A stretch of 64,000 bases of DNA from Austropuccinia psidii (Eukaryota > Basidiomycota > Pucciniomycetes > Pucciniales > Sphaerophragmiaceae). Within the stretch, counting starts at the first letter, position 1; each line of letters opens with the position of its first letter. Under the pieces are notes generated by a model that had not been told where the DNA came from, did not search any database, and saw nothing but the letters and a program-made list of their open reading frames with translations. The position numbers were made by a program, and so were the translations under genes. The stretch lies in NCBI GenBank assembly GCA_023105745.1, contig JALGQZ010000001.1, forward strand, positions 58,981,437-59,045,436, read 5' to 3'. Positions 12,647-26,000 of this stretch are shown here, one piece after another.

Positions 12647-14058
12647 TGTCAGGCTGAGTCTATGATAAAGGTGTATATGAGTATTTACAAGCTTTAACTA
12701 TGACTGTGACACGGTAAAAATGGTTTTAAAAGATGATAAGATTGATAATAAATGATTTAATTTAAGATTTAAAGGGCTTTACTATAGTGATATAGTGGTG
12801 GTGAGCGCTGTTGAAAGCCCTGGGTGCAGCTTTACCTGTTGGATTACAATAATAAAGACTACAATACTTTAAATTAAGAGTATACCTGATTATTTAACCA
12901 AGAGTAAAACTGTTTTTCACAGTTTACTACGTAGGTTATTCAAGAGCAGGATGAGGAAAGGTTTTTGGCTGTGAAAAGCCCTCCTTTTATCCTGAAATTG
13001 AGGTGGAAAGGCTGTTAGACCTTTCCACGTAGAGGAAGTGAAGATTTTTCACTCTCCTGGACAGGCTTGTGGTTTGCAAACAGCCTGTATACCCTGTATT
13101 GGGCTCAGATGTGGTTTTGAAACCACATCTGGGCAGTTTTCACCAATACAGGGTGAAAATTTTCATCTGGGGACCTCACAGCCTGATTCTGACGTGTATG
13201 ACGCGTAGAATGCTGTACAGAAACTGTATGAGACCCCAGTATTGACTGACATATGAGGTATTGAAGTAAAAACATGCTTCTTTGTCTATTTGACACCTCA
13301 TATTCATGGTTATGGGATATTATCCCATGGTAAGGCTGTATCTGACAGCAGGTGGGATTTCGACCTTAAAATGGTCATAACTCTGTCAGTTTTTGAGATA
13401 TCAAGCTCAAGGTTGGTTCATTGAATAGCCCTGTATGAGCTCTACACAATGGTACCCAACTTGACCTGGTTATCATTAAATATGACAAAGTTATCCCATG
13501 TACAAGTATTTTTGTACATTGGCGTGGTCTGGTCAAAAGCTGTATTAAGCTTGTTTGGCCAATAACTTCGTTTGTAGTTGAGTTATGAGGAAATGAATGG
13601 CACCATCAGATGGCCCTGATTGTGCTCTTTCCAAAAAGACCCCACTTTAGGTATCTCACACTAAAACTGTAGAAGTTAGATGAGAGGTGAATGTTTTGTT
13701 CACCCTTATTTGGTCTGAATTTGACCATAACTCAAGTAATACTGGTGCTAGCTCAGTTTGGCTGGTACCATTGGATAGCCCTGGCTTAGAGCTTCATTTT
13801 GAATACCCATTTGATGGGGTTAAGCCTCTCCTTCTAGATTTTAGATGAGAGGTGAAAATTAAGGTTTATGCTCAGCAATAACTTTGAGCAGGAATAACTT
13901 TGTTGTTTCTTGTCCTATGGTGATGGGACTTATATTTTCAGAAAGAGGTAAGTTTCCTCTTTCTTCTGATACCTTTTGAGCTAATTTGGCTCAGCTCCAT
14001 GTTTTGGTGGTATTTTGGCTGTCATGCTTGTGCTCTGGTTTTGAGTCACAGGCTGACA
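12647..14058 (-). mobile_element. Nested solo LTR, family E, TSD TGTGC
   Basis: Starts TGTCAGGCTGAGTCTATGATAA and ends GAGTCACAGGCTGACA. Both sides carry TGTGC (12642-12646 and 14059-14063). Removing the insert and one pentamer rejoins the family D sequence seen uninterrupted at about 23430-23470. By comparison with the element at 54527 (TGTAAGGTTTGTCTATGAAAC...CACAGGCTGACA), the LTR sense is leftward. Length is 1412 bp and there is no coding capacity. Relatives lie at 27187 and 52798. Open frames such as 13105-13296 are incidental. Confidence 0.9.
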
Positions 14059-14457
14059 TGTGCACAGCTTGACATTTCAATTGAAAATATTTCAATTCCT
14101 CATAAATTTTGAACTAAACACCACACCTCAATTTTAACACCAAAATTGATGGTCAACACCACATGTGGTGTAAATTGACTTAAAGCTTTGAGGATTTTCA
14201 TATTTAAATACAGAAAATACCAAAACCTTAATTTAAGCTTTTTTAGAGTTGAGTTACATCATTTAAACTCAGATGTGACCCACCTGATTTTAAATGAGGA
14301 ATAAACTTGTAAAATAAATTTCATGTTTTTAATTTTTGGAAAACAAGCTATAATAATTTTTATTAAATTTTTTCCAAAAAATGTTTTACTTTTAATCATA
14401 ACTTACTTTGATTTTTTGTGGTATTTCTGGTATATAAAAATACCTGTAAGGCTCACA

Positions 14458-15333
14458 TAATTAGTGCAAATACACTTAAATAGAAGCTCCCCATAAGAGC
14501 TTTATACATTTTATCCAAAACTTCAAAAGTTATATCCTTAATTAAAATTAATACATCTCTATTATTCTCATTAATTACAAGTTATTGTGATCAAGACATG
14601 AAACTAATAATATTTTCCCTCACGGAGATGTAATTAATTTTCAGTTGAGCCAGGAAGGCCAGTGATTATTTATTTTGCTCTTTATTAAAGATGAAAGGAG
14701 CTTTTAATGGGCTTATTTTTCCTCCCAATATTTCTAATATTTTCTCTAGTTGATTTCATTTCATTCCAGGCTATTCTTCTTCTTGGTAAAACAGTTATGC
14801 TCCATGATTTCTGAATTAAAGCTTACCTCTTAACTAGTTTGTCACCTGAATTTGGAATTACTTGGCATGTGATAATCACATGTATAGATTCGAAAAGAAT
14901 TCATTTTACCGGATCTAATACATTCTCCTAATTGAGTTTCAAAGGAATCAAGCATCATATCTTGGGCCTGAATCCTCAAAAATGTGTACATTCATATTAA
15001 GACAATTGAGATCTTGAGGTGTTTTCAATGACAATATTGAGTTGAAACGAGTAATTTAATGAAAACAAGGCGATAAAAAAAATTCAAAATCAACCAAAAT
15101 AAATTTGCAATGAATTTCAAAAAAACAACAGAATTTGAAGTAAAAATGTTATGCAAAAAGAATTCAAAATTAATTTCAAATTGGGATTTAGCACCAGGCC
15201 TTAATGAATTTGAAAGTTATAAATAAATAGTATTTCAAAATCTTCATTTTTTCAAAATACATTTCCCGTTAGGATAGTAAAAAAAAAATTTTTTTTCAAA
15301 TGATGGTTAGTTCCCTACAGTTTTTGAAAAAAC

Positions 15334-15365
<32 letters not shown>

Positions 15366-18300
15366 ACCAAATCGATTTCCTTGTTCAATCAAGGTTAGAA
15401 CTTAGAGCATTATGTTTGTTTTGTATAATTCCATTGAACCTAAATTCAAGTAAAAATATTCAGAGGGGAATTTTTGGTACATGATTAAACTGAGTCATTT
15501 AGTGCATCGTGATGATTAATCTTTATTAATATCTCTTATTATGAAAATCGATTATATCAAGAGTCTTTGTTTTACCATTATAACATTCAAATCTCTCAAT
15601 TTCATTTTTTATAATGGAGCTCAAGAAGTAATGGTGTTATTGTCGGGAAAGCTCGGTCATTTACTATCAAAGGATTAATCAGCTATAATAATAAGGCACT
15701 TTAATAAAAAGTAAACATCAAGAGGTTTCAAAAAATCTTGGGCATTTTCAAAATTTTGGACTTTGAAGAATTTTTCAAAGTGATCCATTTCGGAAGTCAA
15801 AAAAATTATGGAAAGCACAAATTAAATTTTAATATTACTAGCTATCACAAAAAAAAAGTCAATTATTTGTTGAGTTTAAACCGAAAGAAGTAATTTTGAG
15901 GAAAATCTTAATAACGAAAACAAAAGAACAAAGTATTAAAAAATGAAATCATAATATGGAATAAATTTCCAAACAAAATTTCTCAAGGATGGATTTATCT
16001 ATTAGCCAATTGAAAGACTTGAAAAATAGCTTGAATAAATGAAAAAATATTTAAAGTCATAAAAATTTTCTTAATAAGAATTAAATTGATGACCAAAAAT
16101 CTAAAGATTCATTTTATGACAATACACAGACAGTATCGTATGTAAATGATCTCATTTAATAAAATTAAAAATTTAATGAAAGAATTGTCAACTGTTTTAG
16201 AAATGAATATGTTTTAATGAGGGATTTAGAATTGGTTTTAGAAATTTAAAGTTAAAATTATAAGGCTTTATGATTTGGAAGTATTCCCATTCCAAAATTT
16301 AAACCTCAACATATTCCCTCAGAAGCTTCTTGAAGCTCCTTAGCTTACATAGATGGTACATTGAAGGACCATTTGGTTGGAATTTATTCCCTATATTTGG
16401 TGCTTAGGTCCTCCCAAGATTATTTAATTTTGATGGAGAATTTCATAAAGAGATTGACATTCTTTTATCCAATTTACATAAGAATTGATATATTTTGAAA
16501 AATGTAATTGTATCAATATTTCCTATAGTGGAGCCCATTTTGATTTTGAAACTAAAATTATATTTTTAATATTAACTCTTTATTTGTCTAAGTATTGATT
16601 TAATATGGAATTTATCTTTGAATTAGCCATTGGTACCTTGATAGCAATGATAAGATGTTTTGTGAAGGGATGGTTATATTTTTCTAGCGAATATTCATCC
16701 AATAGTGAGGAAAGGACCTATAAGTAATTTTAAAAGAATCCCAAGAAGGAATTTGAAGGAAAAATCAAATTTGTCAAACAGAGTTCGTGAATTTTCATGA
16801 ACAATTCAGTCTCCATAAGATCCTTTCAAGCATATAATTAAGGAAATGATGTTCTTTCTGAAATAAAAGAAGATTTTGGAATCAAGTAAATATTTTTTTT
16901 TCCTACCAAAATATACCTTCCCTTGTAAAGCTGAACTTGAATATAAAGTGATATTGATCATATTTATGAAATCATCAGACCCATGAGAGCCTTTTAAAAG
17001 CTTTTCTTGCAGTATTTTTCTTCTCTTGTACACATTAAAAAATGGAAAGAGCTATTTTGATGTGAACGTATTAATATAATAAAGATCTAGTGATAGAAAA
17101 ATGATTTCCTCTACCCACATTAATTTTTTTTGACAACTTCCCAATGAGAACCTGGTTTCAAGCTATAACCCAACATTTTGTAGGTAAATTTCAATTGAGA
17201 AGCAATGGGTAGTTTTACAAAAGTGAAATTTATCAAAACAAATTCACAATATTGAATCCTTTCATATAATTATGAAAAAACAAGTTTGAAGTCCTTATTT
17301 CACATCTTAAAAAGAATCACTAGACTATAATCGTGACAAGAAACTTGATTCACAGGCCCCCAAGTGTTTTTAATTTAACATGAGAATATTAAAAAATAAT
17401 CTTTAATTCTAATTGAAAAATATTTAATTAATACTCAAACTAGTCATATTTTGGAAATATGAGGGTAATTGTTGGTAGAGATAGGCACCCCATTGATTTT
17501 CAAATATCTAATTTACTTTTTTCAATTCATGAAATAATCCACATGATATTAAAGTCCTTCCTTTCTTTTTTTCGGTGTGATATGTTGTAAAATTCATATT
17601 CTACCTGTGTGAGTATAGATACTTCCTGAGCTGAATAATTGAGTGGGATAGTATACGTGGGATGACATACATATATGGCTTAATAAGATGCCCTTTTTTA
17701 GTGGATCTGTATTCAGATAGAGGTGCCTGTAAATATCTGAGATCAGATAGATATTTTCATTGAATAGTTCATAAAACTTTTTATCTTTCAATAGTATAAT
17801 AAGTAATTCAATTTATTAATTTAACCAAAAATCATATGTCTGAAATGAAAACAATCTCTAAAACTATCTATTGATCCATATACTTCATAATTGAAGAAGT
17901 CTGAGCATCTCTGAGGTTAATACTGATTTTAATGTTTTTAAAATTTCTTCACTTTCATAGAAAATATTTAGAATAAGCTCAAAAAATTTATTATTTTGTT
18001 TGCAAGCTATGGTTTATGGCTTTCTTGGTAAAATTCAAGTTTATGATATCTATTTGAGAAAGTTAATTTTATAATTTGTAATTTTGATTCAGATAATGAG
18101 AATTTATGTTAGGCTTTAATTTAAATTTTTTGTTGATTTTATTATTTGAATTAATGTTGAGTATCTATTTGAAATTGTATTTTTTTTCAAATAATTTCAA
18201 CCTTATTAGAAAAATTTACTTGAATTAATGATTTGAACCCAAGTCTTTAAGCTAGATTTTAATATTGAATTTTTTAATTTTTTTCCAGAATAATTTGAAA

Positions 18301-21300
18301 GAATTATTTATTTCATTTGATATGTTTTCCAAATTAATTAAATTAATTTCCTAAAATTAATCAAAGATAAGCTGAATTTATGATTATTCATCAAAGATTC
18401 TTAATCAGGGAAGACCCAATTGTGTTCATTCAACTCAGTATATTTAATGATGTATGTAGAAAGTTTAGTGAGCTTTATTGACTATATCATATTCACTCAA
18501 TTGAATTGAGTTGATCTACTTTATTAACTATACTGAATTTATATATCTGAATTTATCTCTTTTCAAATATATTTCTGATATACCATGATTAAATAATAAG
18601 TCCTTTTCTCTTATCTATTTAATATTTTAACCACAATTTTAAGAATTAATTTTTAGGGATATTAAAATATTTATAAAAGAAAATGCTTTTATTCTTTAAA
18701 TATCACTTTCAAATGATATATTAACCAAGGTATTCAACAAAGGTTTATTCCTAATTCAATTAATATTACCTGAATATGTTTAATGCCTTTTCTTATAGAT
18801 GGATATAATATTGAAATTTATCCAAGTGAATGAAGTTTAAGTTATAAAAAATCAGTTTTCTTTATATCTCTGATTAGTAATAAGAAATCTCATTAAGCTA
18901 TAATAACTGTATAAAATCACTTTATTTAAAGTTTTTAATTATGATATCTTGAAAAAAATACTTAGGAGATTAATTTTTAAGTTTTTTCTGAGCTAAAGGC
19001 AGCCATCTTAAAGTTAAAACTAATCCTCAAGTACTATATCCATAGATAGGATTTATACCATGATTTTACCAATTTTTGATATAGACTTGAGCCCGGAGTT
19101 ATTTTGAGCTCCAAATACTTATATTTTAAAGGGACTCTTGGTTCCAAACTGTACCATAAAGCTCTTCTAATATTATTGAACTTTTTGTAAGTCCATTATT
19201 GATATACCCCCAGAAAAAATTCTTATAGATCTGATAAAATCAATTTTTATTGAGATTATAATTATTTTCAGTGTGCAAAATAATTTCTCCATACCTTATA
19301 GATTTTTCCTTTGAATACTATCATTCAACCCTTTGTTAACCTTTATCTTATACCAGGGTGAAGTGAAATTGGAATTTTACATATATTTCCTTTTAAATTT
19401 ACAAAGAGGTACGAGTTATTTTCATTCTTTAATACTTGAAAGGACACCTTATGGATATAATATTTGATATAATTCAGTATTAAGCCTTGTGATCTTCAGT
19501 TCAAAATTAAATATTGCTTTTTTTACTCATTGTGATATTTTATGGAGACTATCATTTGAACCTAGTGATAAATATCTCTCAACCTTGGTATAATTTGAAT
19601 TCTATATGTTTTGTTCTAGAAATGGAGTCTCACAGCAAAATTTATATTGCTTTGGATCCTATAATACCTGAAATCATTTTAAAAACTAAGGTAAAATAAG
19701 CTTTTAATAATATTATCTTCGTTGAAATTTATATAAAATTGATATATTACATTTTAATGATTGACTAAGACTTCTTTAGGGGTGGAAAGATTTTTTAAGA
19801 ATCTTTTTATATTCCACCAAGACCAAATCATTTCATTCCTACTTCAGCTCAATTTCACCCTGGGCTCAAACCAAGAGAGGGTTTTTGGTTCCAATGATAA
19901 TCTTAGCCGTGGGTCTCTGAATCTTAACAAAGGCACTTTTTATCCTTCAAATTCAATTGAACTAATTTATTCCACAAGTGTATTAAAGCGTGTGGCCCAT
20001 CTCATGATGGGAGATTTTCAGGTGATCCCTGACTCATAATAACTTAAACCTTGGCTGGATAGTAGTGCGCCCCGAACCTCCTATCTAGAAAGTCTTGAAT
20101 TGTATTGATTAAAAGATATGAAACTAACATGTTTTTAATCAATTTCCAAACATTCCAGTCAAATTTCTCTTCTTTTTTTGAGATCAATACTATACTATCT
20201 ATTTAATTACATTTCTAACCAATTTTAAAAAAAATAACAATAATAAATTGGGAATATTGTGTTGAATTTATTAATGAAAAAACAACTTCAAGTTATTGAA
20301 AAACATGTATATGATTTCCAAACTTTCTTCAATAAAATATAATTGATAACAAAAAATTTTTGATAAATGAATAGCTCTAAGTTTTCATAAAATTATAACT
20401 TAATTAATTTTTTGGGCTAAATAGGTAAAGTGGTGATTTGATCATATACCAATGAATGGTATTATTCAACATTTATGTTTTTTTTTGAAATGAAAGAGAT
20501 CTGTTTTTTAATTTGTTTTTATTCTAAATTTTTATTTATTTATATGAGCTGTGAGCTATTATTATATGCTTGTTAAGGTTAATATCTTACTATGAGACCT
20601 AAAATAAAATATTTCCTATTCCCTTATCTGTTAGGTATATTTCTTTGGAATTTCTCAATTTATGATCATTTATTTGAATTAATTTTTCAAGAAAGAAGTT
20701 TCTTTTAAAATGAAACTACTATAAAATAAAAAAGAGCTCATTAGATCTTTCAATTATACCTTTTATATATGTAATATGAATTCAATTTAATGTTTAAAAA
20801 TTCTTCTTGTTGAATGAACTCAAAAAAATGTATTTTATTGGAACTTGCTATGAATATTCATAAGGTTACTAATCATTGAATTATTATTTTTTCAGTTAAT
20901 ATATTAATTAAGCTTGAGTTTTCTTTTTTTTTGAATAATTCAGTTTAATAAAAAATATAACCAAGATACCTTTACTTCCTGAAATGCAATAGTGAAATTA
21001 GAGAGAGTAATGCCGATCTCCTGAGTCTGGTCCCCATTTAATATGAAAATGTTACCCTAAAAGTTGCATTAATGATTTTTTACTTAGAAAAAGGCGTGAT
21101 CGCTGTTTCTACTTGGAATTTAATTTAAAAAACTCATTTATACTTTTTCTTAAATGTACAGGGGCCTCTTCTAACTGAAGAACTTGAAAGGTTCACCAGT
21201 ATGGATAGGAGGGGACTTAGAATAGGAAAGAATTTCTTCTTACTAATATAAATTAAGAAAGAGGTAGAATTTATTATCTTCTATTATCTAAGTGTATCTG

Positions 21301-22860
21301 GAAAGCTGATTTATGGTATAAGAAATAGTAGATAAATGTTTCAATGCAATAAGGAATCATCCATCACGCTTTTTTAATGGAATTTAGAATTGAAACAAGA
21401 TTCAATTACTCAATTTATAGATATGAGTGAGGTGAATATTTCAAAGATTTGTCTCTTTGAGATTAAATGATTATATATGAGCCAAAATATTTCTTTTCAA
21501 AAATTATCAATACACAACAGCCACACAATCAGCTCCATATTGAGAAGTTATAGCCCTTATGAAATCTTCATATGCATAAAAACAAGTACACTCAAAGTAT
21601 CTATGAGCTTAATGAGAAAGCAATGTTCACACTAATTATTAAATCTTAAAATCAGGATCTAGCTATTTCTTATTATTTTTTCCTCTATAGTGAATTTTTG
21701 ATTGATTTATTTGAGTGATAATTCATGGTAAGTTAAGAAGTAGAACACTTAATATTGGAAGTTAAAGAAGATAAAACAAGAGCTAAACTTGAACTGACAT
21801 CATTATTAATTTTTGAATTGACTTACTCATAACAAATGGGGAAAAAGTTTATTCCAGAAAATAGAATATTAATAGAAATCTTCACGCATACAAGTTTTCT
21901 TCTTGGATTTTTTCAGTTTAGCAACTAGCTCTCTGTGTCGTGTGGTAATGTCATATGTTACTAATTTACTCATTTATTTCCTACGGCCTTTTTCAAAGTA
22001 CAGATTATATATAACATCAGAAAGCTAATATGAAAGCCATTAGCAGCCACTTGATTTCAAAGTGCTCTCATCCGGCCTTTGGAATCTTATTCACTTTGAA
22101 AAAAATTTAAATTAAATTTGAGATTAAAACATGCGAAGGGCGTATTTTTAATAAAATTAAAAAAAAAAAACTTTTCAGAATTGAATAAACGTCAATTAAA
22201 TATTTATATAATAAAGGGGATTGGTTTTTTTGCATTTTGATACAAAATATTGAAATAATCTAAGTTCGTAATATAAATATTTGAACAAAATTAAATGAAA
22301 TTCTCTTCTTAGGTTAAATTTTTAGTATCAATAAAATTATTTTGACAAAACATTTCGGTAAAAGAAGGAGTTCATGAAATTGAATTTTTCTGAAAAAAAT
22401 CATATAATTCAATTCTGAATTTAACTATGATTTAAAGTAATAGATAATTATTTTAGAAATTAAAAAAGCTATCAGATATTGTAATTCATTCAACTCTTTT
22501 CTAAAGTACTTTATTGAATAATGAAGATTATCTTTTTGATAATGATTTTTTAAATTATTCCTTAATCAAAAGGACATAAAGTAAAAATAATAATAATTAA
22601 ATCTTAATACTTCCTGGTTATTATATTCTAAATTTTTCTTCTATAAAAGAGGGTAATTTATCATTATAATAAAAAGATAAATAAACTTAATTAAAAATAT
22701 TTCATTAATTGCATCAAAGATTTGGTTGATATATAAAAAAGGATTATGAGAATGAGATTTAGAAACAAGTATGCGAATTGATACCTAGAGTTCAATTGAT
22801 TTTTCTTCATTCTTTTTCACACTGACAAAATCTCCTTAGCTTAATCCAGAAGATTACATT
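14458..22860. other. Long AT-rich interval, nothing recognised
   Basis: About 8.4 kb of AT-rich sequence without a domain-bearing open frame, RNA gene or bounded repeat that I can recognise. The longest open frame (19761-20039, 92 codons) has no family motif and no supporting context. The only landmark is a 30-bp A run at 15335-15364. Degraded repeats too old to see by eye may well be present. Confidence 0.45.
15335..15364. repeat. A30 homopolymer
   Basis: An uninterrupted run of 30 A's, preceded by further A-rich sequence. It could be the tail of an old retroposed sequence, or slippage expansion. No target-site duplication or upstream coding remnant was found. Confidence 0.6.
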
Positions 22861-22909
22861 ATTATTGTGAGCCTTAGAGGTAATTTCATATACCCAAAAG
22901 ACCACAAAT

Positions 22910-23170
22910 ATAAAAAATAACATATTAATATAAATAAAATAAATTTATTTATATTATTAAAATAAAAATAAAAATATAAATATAAAATTATATTAAAAAT
23001 AAAAATTAATTATAATTTAAAAATAAAAAAATACATTAAATTTTGTAAATATAAAATTACATTTATACTTGAAAAAATTAAGTAAAAATGAAACTTTAAC
23101 AAAATTGTGAGAAAATAAATAAATTTGGAAAAAAGTTAAATAAAATTTATTATAACTTTTTATCCAATAA
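22910..23170. repeat. Extreme A/T low-complexity tract
   Basis: Almost entirely A and T (AATAAA/TATAAA words) within the 5' part of the family D LTR. The equivalent place in copy 1 (about 14300-14420) is AT-rich but less extreme, so it has probably expanded by slippage. Confidence 0.6.
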
Positions 23171-23748
23171 ATAAACATATAAAATTTATTTCACCATTGG
23201 ATTCCTCATAAAAAATCAGGTGGGGTCACCTCTGAGTGAAATTCTTGTAACTCAACTCTAAATAAGCTTAAATTAAGTTTTTAGTATTTTCAATACAAAA
23301 GTTGAAAATCCTCAAAAATTTAATTTAATTCACACCACATGTGGTGTTAACCATCAATTTTTGTGTTAAAATTGAGGTGTTGTGTTTAGTTTAGAAGTTA
23401 TGAGGAATTGAAGTATTTTCAATTGAATTCAATTGAAATGTCAAAATGTGCGCATGTATTACATAAGTGAACTTTGATTTACATATGAGGTGTCAATTAT
23501 TACTGTATTGTACTGTACAATTGAATTGAATTACATATGTAAAGTATAAGTATAATACATGATGAGGAATTAAAGGAAAAATAAATTGGGGGGGAAAAAG
23601 AACTCCAGCTCTAAGGGGGAGCTAGACCCCCAAAATCCTTGCTGACAGGCGTGGGATGTCAAAATTCACGCAAAAGTTCATCACTTTTGGCCTGGAATTG
23701 AGTTACAGGGTCTGTGGACTCAATTGATGATGAGGTTTTGATACCAAC

Positions 23749-24514
23749 TGTAACAACCATCCATCAGGGGTAAGGGTATTCATTCATACACCCACTCAAA
23801 CACCCCAAATCAGCAAATCCAGTATCTGCATCAGCATGCAGTTTCAGCAATCTTCATTCTGAAACATGCATACAGCTTGGTACCTCAATACAGCCTGTCA
23901 ATACCTGTACAGGCTGGATTCACCCAATACAGTTTCAATACACCAATATGGAACTGTATGATCACTCAAATACACCACACCTCTTGTACAGGTTCTGTAC
24001 AGCTGTACAGGACCTGTATTGGCCAGACTCAATTCAACAATCAATTATTCTCATGAAAATTCTTCTCTGGATCAGGGCTGGTGATTCTCACATATACCAG
24101 CCCCTCTTTCTCCCCCCTGGGGACTTTTCCCCAGTTAATTAATTTAGTTGATTTATTATTATCTGAATATTCTTATCCTTATATTTTGGGTATTATATTT
24201 ATTTAATCTTAAGTTAGTCTTTGCCTTTTTTCTTTCTTCGCCTGTACAGTATGAGTTGGGTGGCCATATCCTTATTAACCCTTCTCTTTCCATTCTGACA
24301 GGTTGAAACAGTGGACTTGGACTTGTTTGTGGTTGGCTCTTCTATTTCTTATTCTTATTTCTTTTGTTGCTGCTTTTCTTATATTCATTCTTTTAGTAAT
24401 TCATCTTTAACACTCTTGAGTGTATCTTATCTTATCTTATCTTTGAGCCCTCCATAAGTGAGTCCCAGTTTACTGAGTGCCAGGCCCTCTTCACTTCGAA
24501 GAGCCCCTGTGACA
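23749..24514 (-). mobile_element. Nested solo LTR, family C, TSD CCAAC
   Basis: Starts TGTAACAACCATCC and ends GAGCCCCTGTGACA. CCAAC lies on both sides (23744-23748 and 24515-24519). The host family D sequence (GTTTTGATACCAAC then TGGGGTAGTTTTA) is interrupted exactly here, whereas the other D copy runs straight through at about 12320-12340. Length is 766 bp. This copy defines the clean ends of family C, of which 592-1316, ~2400-3077, ~6430-6611 and 25551 onward are relatives. The orientation sign is only relative to the 592-1316 copy. Confidence 0.92.
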
Positions 24515-24824
24515 CCAACTGGGGTAGTTTTAGCTGTTGCCAAGAGGGTAAAACTACCCTTAAGATAAAACAATCATAATAAAAACAGTTTTAACTGGTT
24601 TCTACGCCTCTGACACACATTCTGACGTGTTTTGAAGGCTCTAGGCCTGGTATTGCTATAGTAATGGCTGATTTAAGGGTCTAAAATGGCTAAAAATGGC
24701 TTAAACCAGCCCTTTTTGGTCTAAACCAGGGTTCAATGATGCCATAATTGGCTTTTCTGTTGTCAGACTGTTTTTCACGACTGACAAGAGTAAATTTTAC
24801 TTTTGGAGTATGAGAATTGATGGC

Positions 24825-24832
24825 TATAAAAG
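24825..24832 (+). promoter_or_regulatory. Family D LTR TATA box
   Basis: TATAAAAG within GGCTATAAAAGAATGTC, conserved at 12036-12043 in the other family D copy, and about 620 bp before the LTR end. Confidence 0.5.
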
Positions 24833-25550
24833 AATGTCTTCTTTGCCCCACTTTTCTCTTCATGTTAGAATCTTTTCCTTTTATTAATTAGTTTAAAACT
24901 GTTAAACCAATCAATCAAAGATTCCAACCACCACTTTTAAAATCATTTTAATCCTTTTAACCACGTGAAAAAATCATTATAATAATTGTTTGTAACTCTT
25001 ATAATCATTTTTACCCCTGAACCACCCCAAAAGTGAATTAAAGCATCTTTCATCACTGTAAACTTTGTCACTTTGTTTCCAAATTCACTCTGGTCACTTT
25101 TGGGCGTGTTTTCTCTTTAATATTCTTTTTAAAGACTTTGTTCTTTAATTAATTGCTTGCAGTTCTTTGCTCAATTAATTCCAATTGAAATTGCTCTTGA
25201 AGAAATTTCTTTTGTAGCCTTAAAATATCTCTTGTAGAGTATTTTTTGGATAAATTTTTATTGTTGGTAAAACAATAAATTTTTATAATATTATTGTTTT
25301 ATACTAATAAAGTTATAAACAATAAAATTGGCGTGTTTTCTCTTAAAAATAATACCTCATACTATTTTTAATTGATTTTTACCTTATACAAATTTTGAGG
25401 ACAGGAAAAGTACTTGATTTTTAATCAAAGTTTCATATCCACACCTTACAATTATTAGTCTCTGAAAAAGCTCAATTCTTAATGGAGCTCTTTATACTAA
25501 ACTTAATCTTCAACTTTTTTTCATATTTTTAACATCTTATAATCGATATA

Positions 25551-26000
25551 TTTCACAGGGGCTCTTTGGAAGAAAGATTGGCATGGATCTCAGTGAATAA
25601 GAGCTTACTTGGAATGACTCCAAAGAATCGAATTAATGTATCTTATGGATATATTTATCTAATAAGGATGCAGTACAAAATAATAAATAAAAAGGAAATT
25701 TTTTTCAAAGAGCCAACCAAGTAGGTCTTTATGTCACTTTTTCAACCTTTTCAGAATCAGTAAAGGAATGATTAAGGATATGACCACAATTTTCCAATTC
25801 ACAGGTGAGGAAAGGTGCAGACTACTGACTTCAGCTTTTTATTATTCACTATCAAAAGATGGAAGGGAATAAATATTAAAAACAAATCAAGTATATTAGT
25901 TAGCTGGGGGAAAAATTCCCAGTGGATGTAGGAGAATCCAGTATATTTTAAAAGCTGAGGACCTGACCCTTGAAGCTTTAAAACCTAGACTTATGGGGCT
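25551..26000 (+). repeat. Family C LTR fragment, copy 3
   Basis: Starts TTTCACAGGGGCTCTTTGG and keeps GAGCCAACCAAGTAGG, TTTCAACCTTTTCAGAATC, GGATATGACCAC and a GGGGGAAAAATTCCCAG tract in the same order as 592-1316. Similarity fades after about 26000, so the right end is not defined and no duplication is seen. It lies only 100 bp after the end of the family D solo LTR. Confidence 0.55.

Larger units (their letters stand above)
11437..14457 (-). mobile_element. LTR family D copy 1, split by a nested LTR
   Basis: The outer arms (11437-12646 and 14059-14457) are the reverse complement of the solo LTR at 22866-25450. They share the TTGAGGACAGGAAAAG-type end, CTTTTATAGCC, GGTAGCTTTACCC, the CACCACATGTGGTGT palindrome and the GGCTCACA terminus at 14457. 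Sense is leftward. The left end is degenerate (GGTATGGATATAAAA where the other copy has a clean TGTAAGGTGTGGATATG), so the start is approximate and no sure duplication was found. A family E solo LTR interrupts it at 12647-14058. Without that insert it is about 1.6 kb. Confidence 0.8.
22866..25450 (+). mobile_element. Solo LTR family D copy 2, TSD ATTAT, with nested LTR
   Basis: Begins TGTGAGCCTTAGAGG and ends ATCCACACCTTACA, flanked by the perfect pentamer ATTAT (22861-22865 and 25451-25455). Sense is rightward. The first ~300 bases after the start are almost pure A/T (about 22910-23170). The CACCACATGTGGTGT palindrome and a TATAAAAG box at 24825 follow. A C-family solo LTR sits inside at 23749-24514. 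Without it, this LTR is about 1.8 kb, in the range of the other LTRs here. No internal region survives. Confidence 0.92.

Noticed and set aside
14458..22860. CRISPR array, tRNA, rRNA or bacterial-type system
   Set aside because: No regularly spaced repeats, cloverleaf-like sequence or rRNA motifs seen. The window is clearly nuclear eukaryotic sequence.
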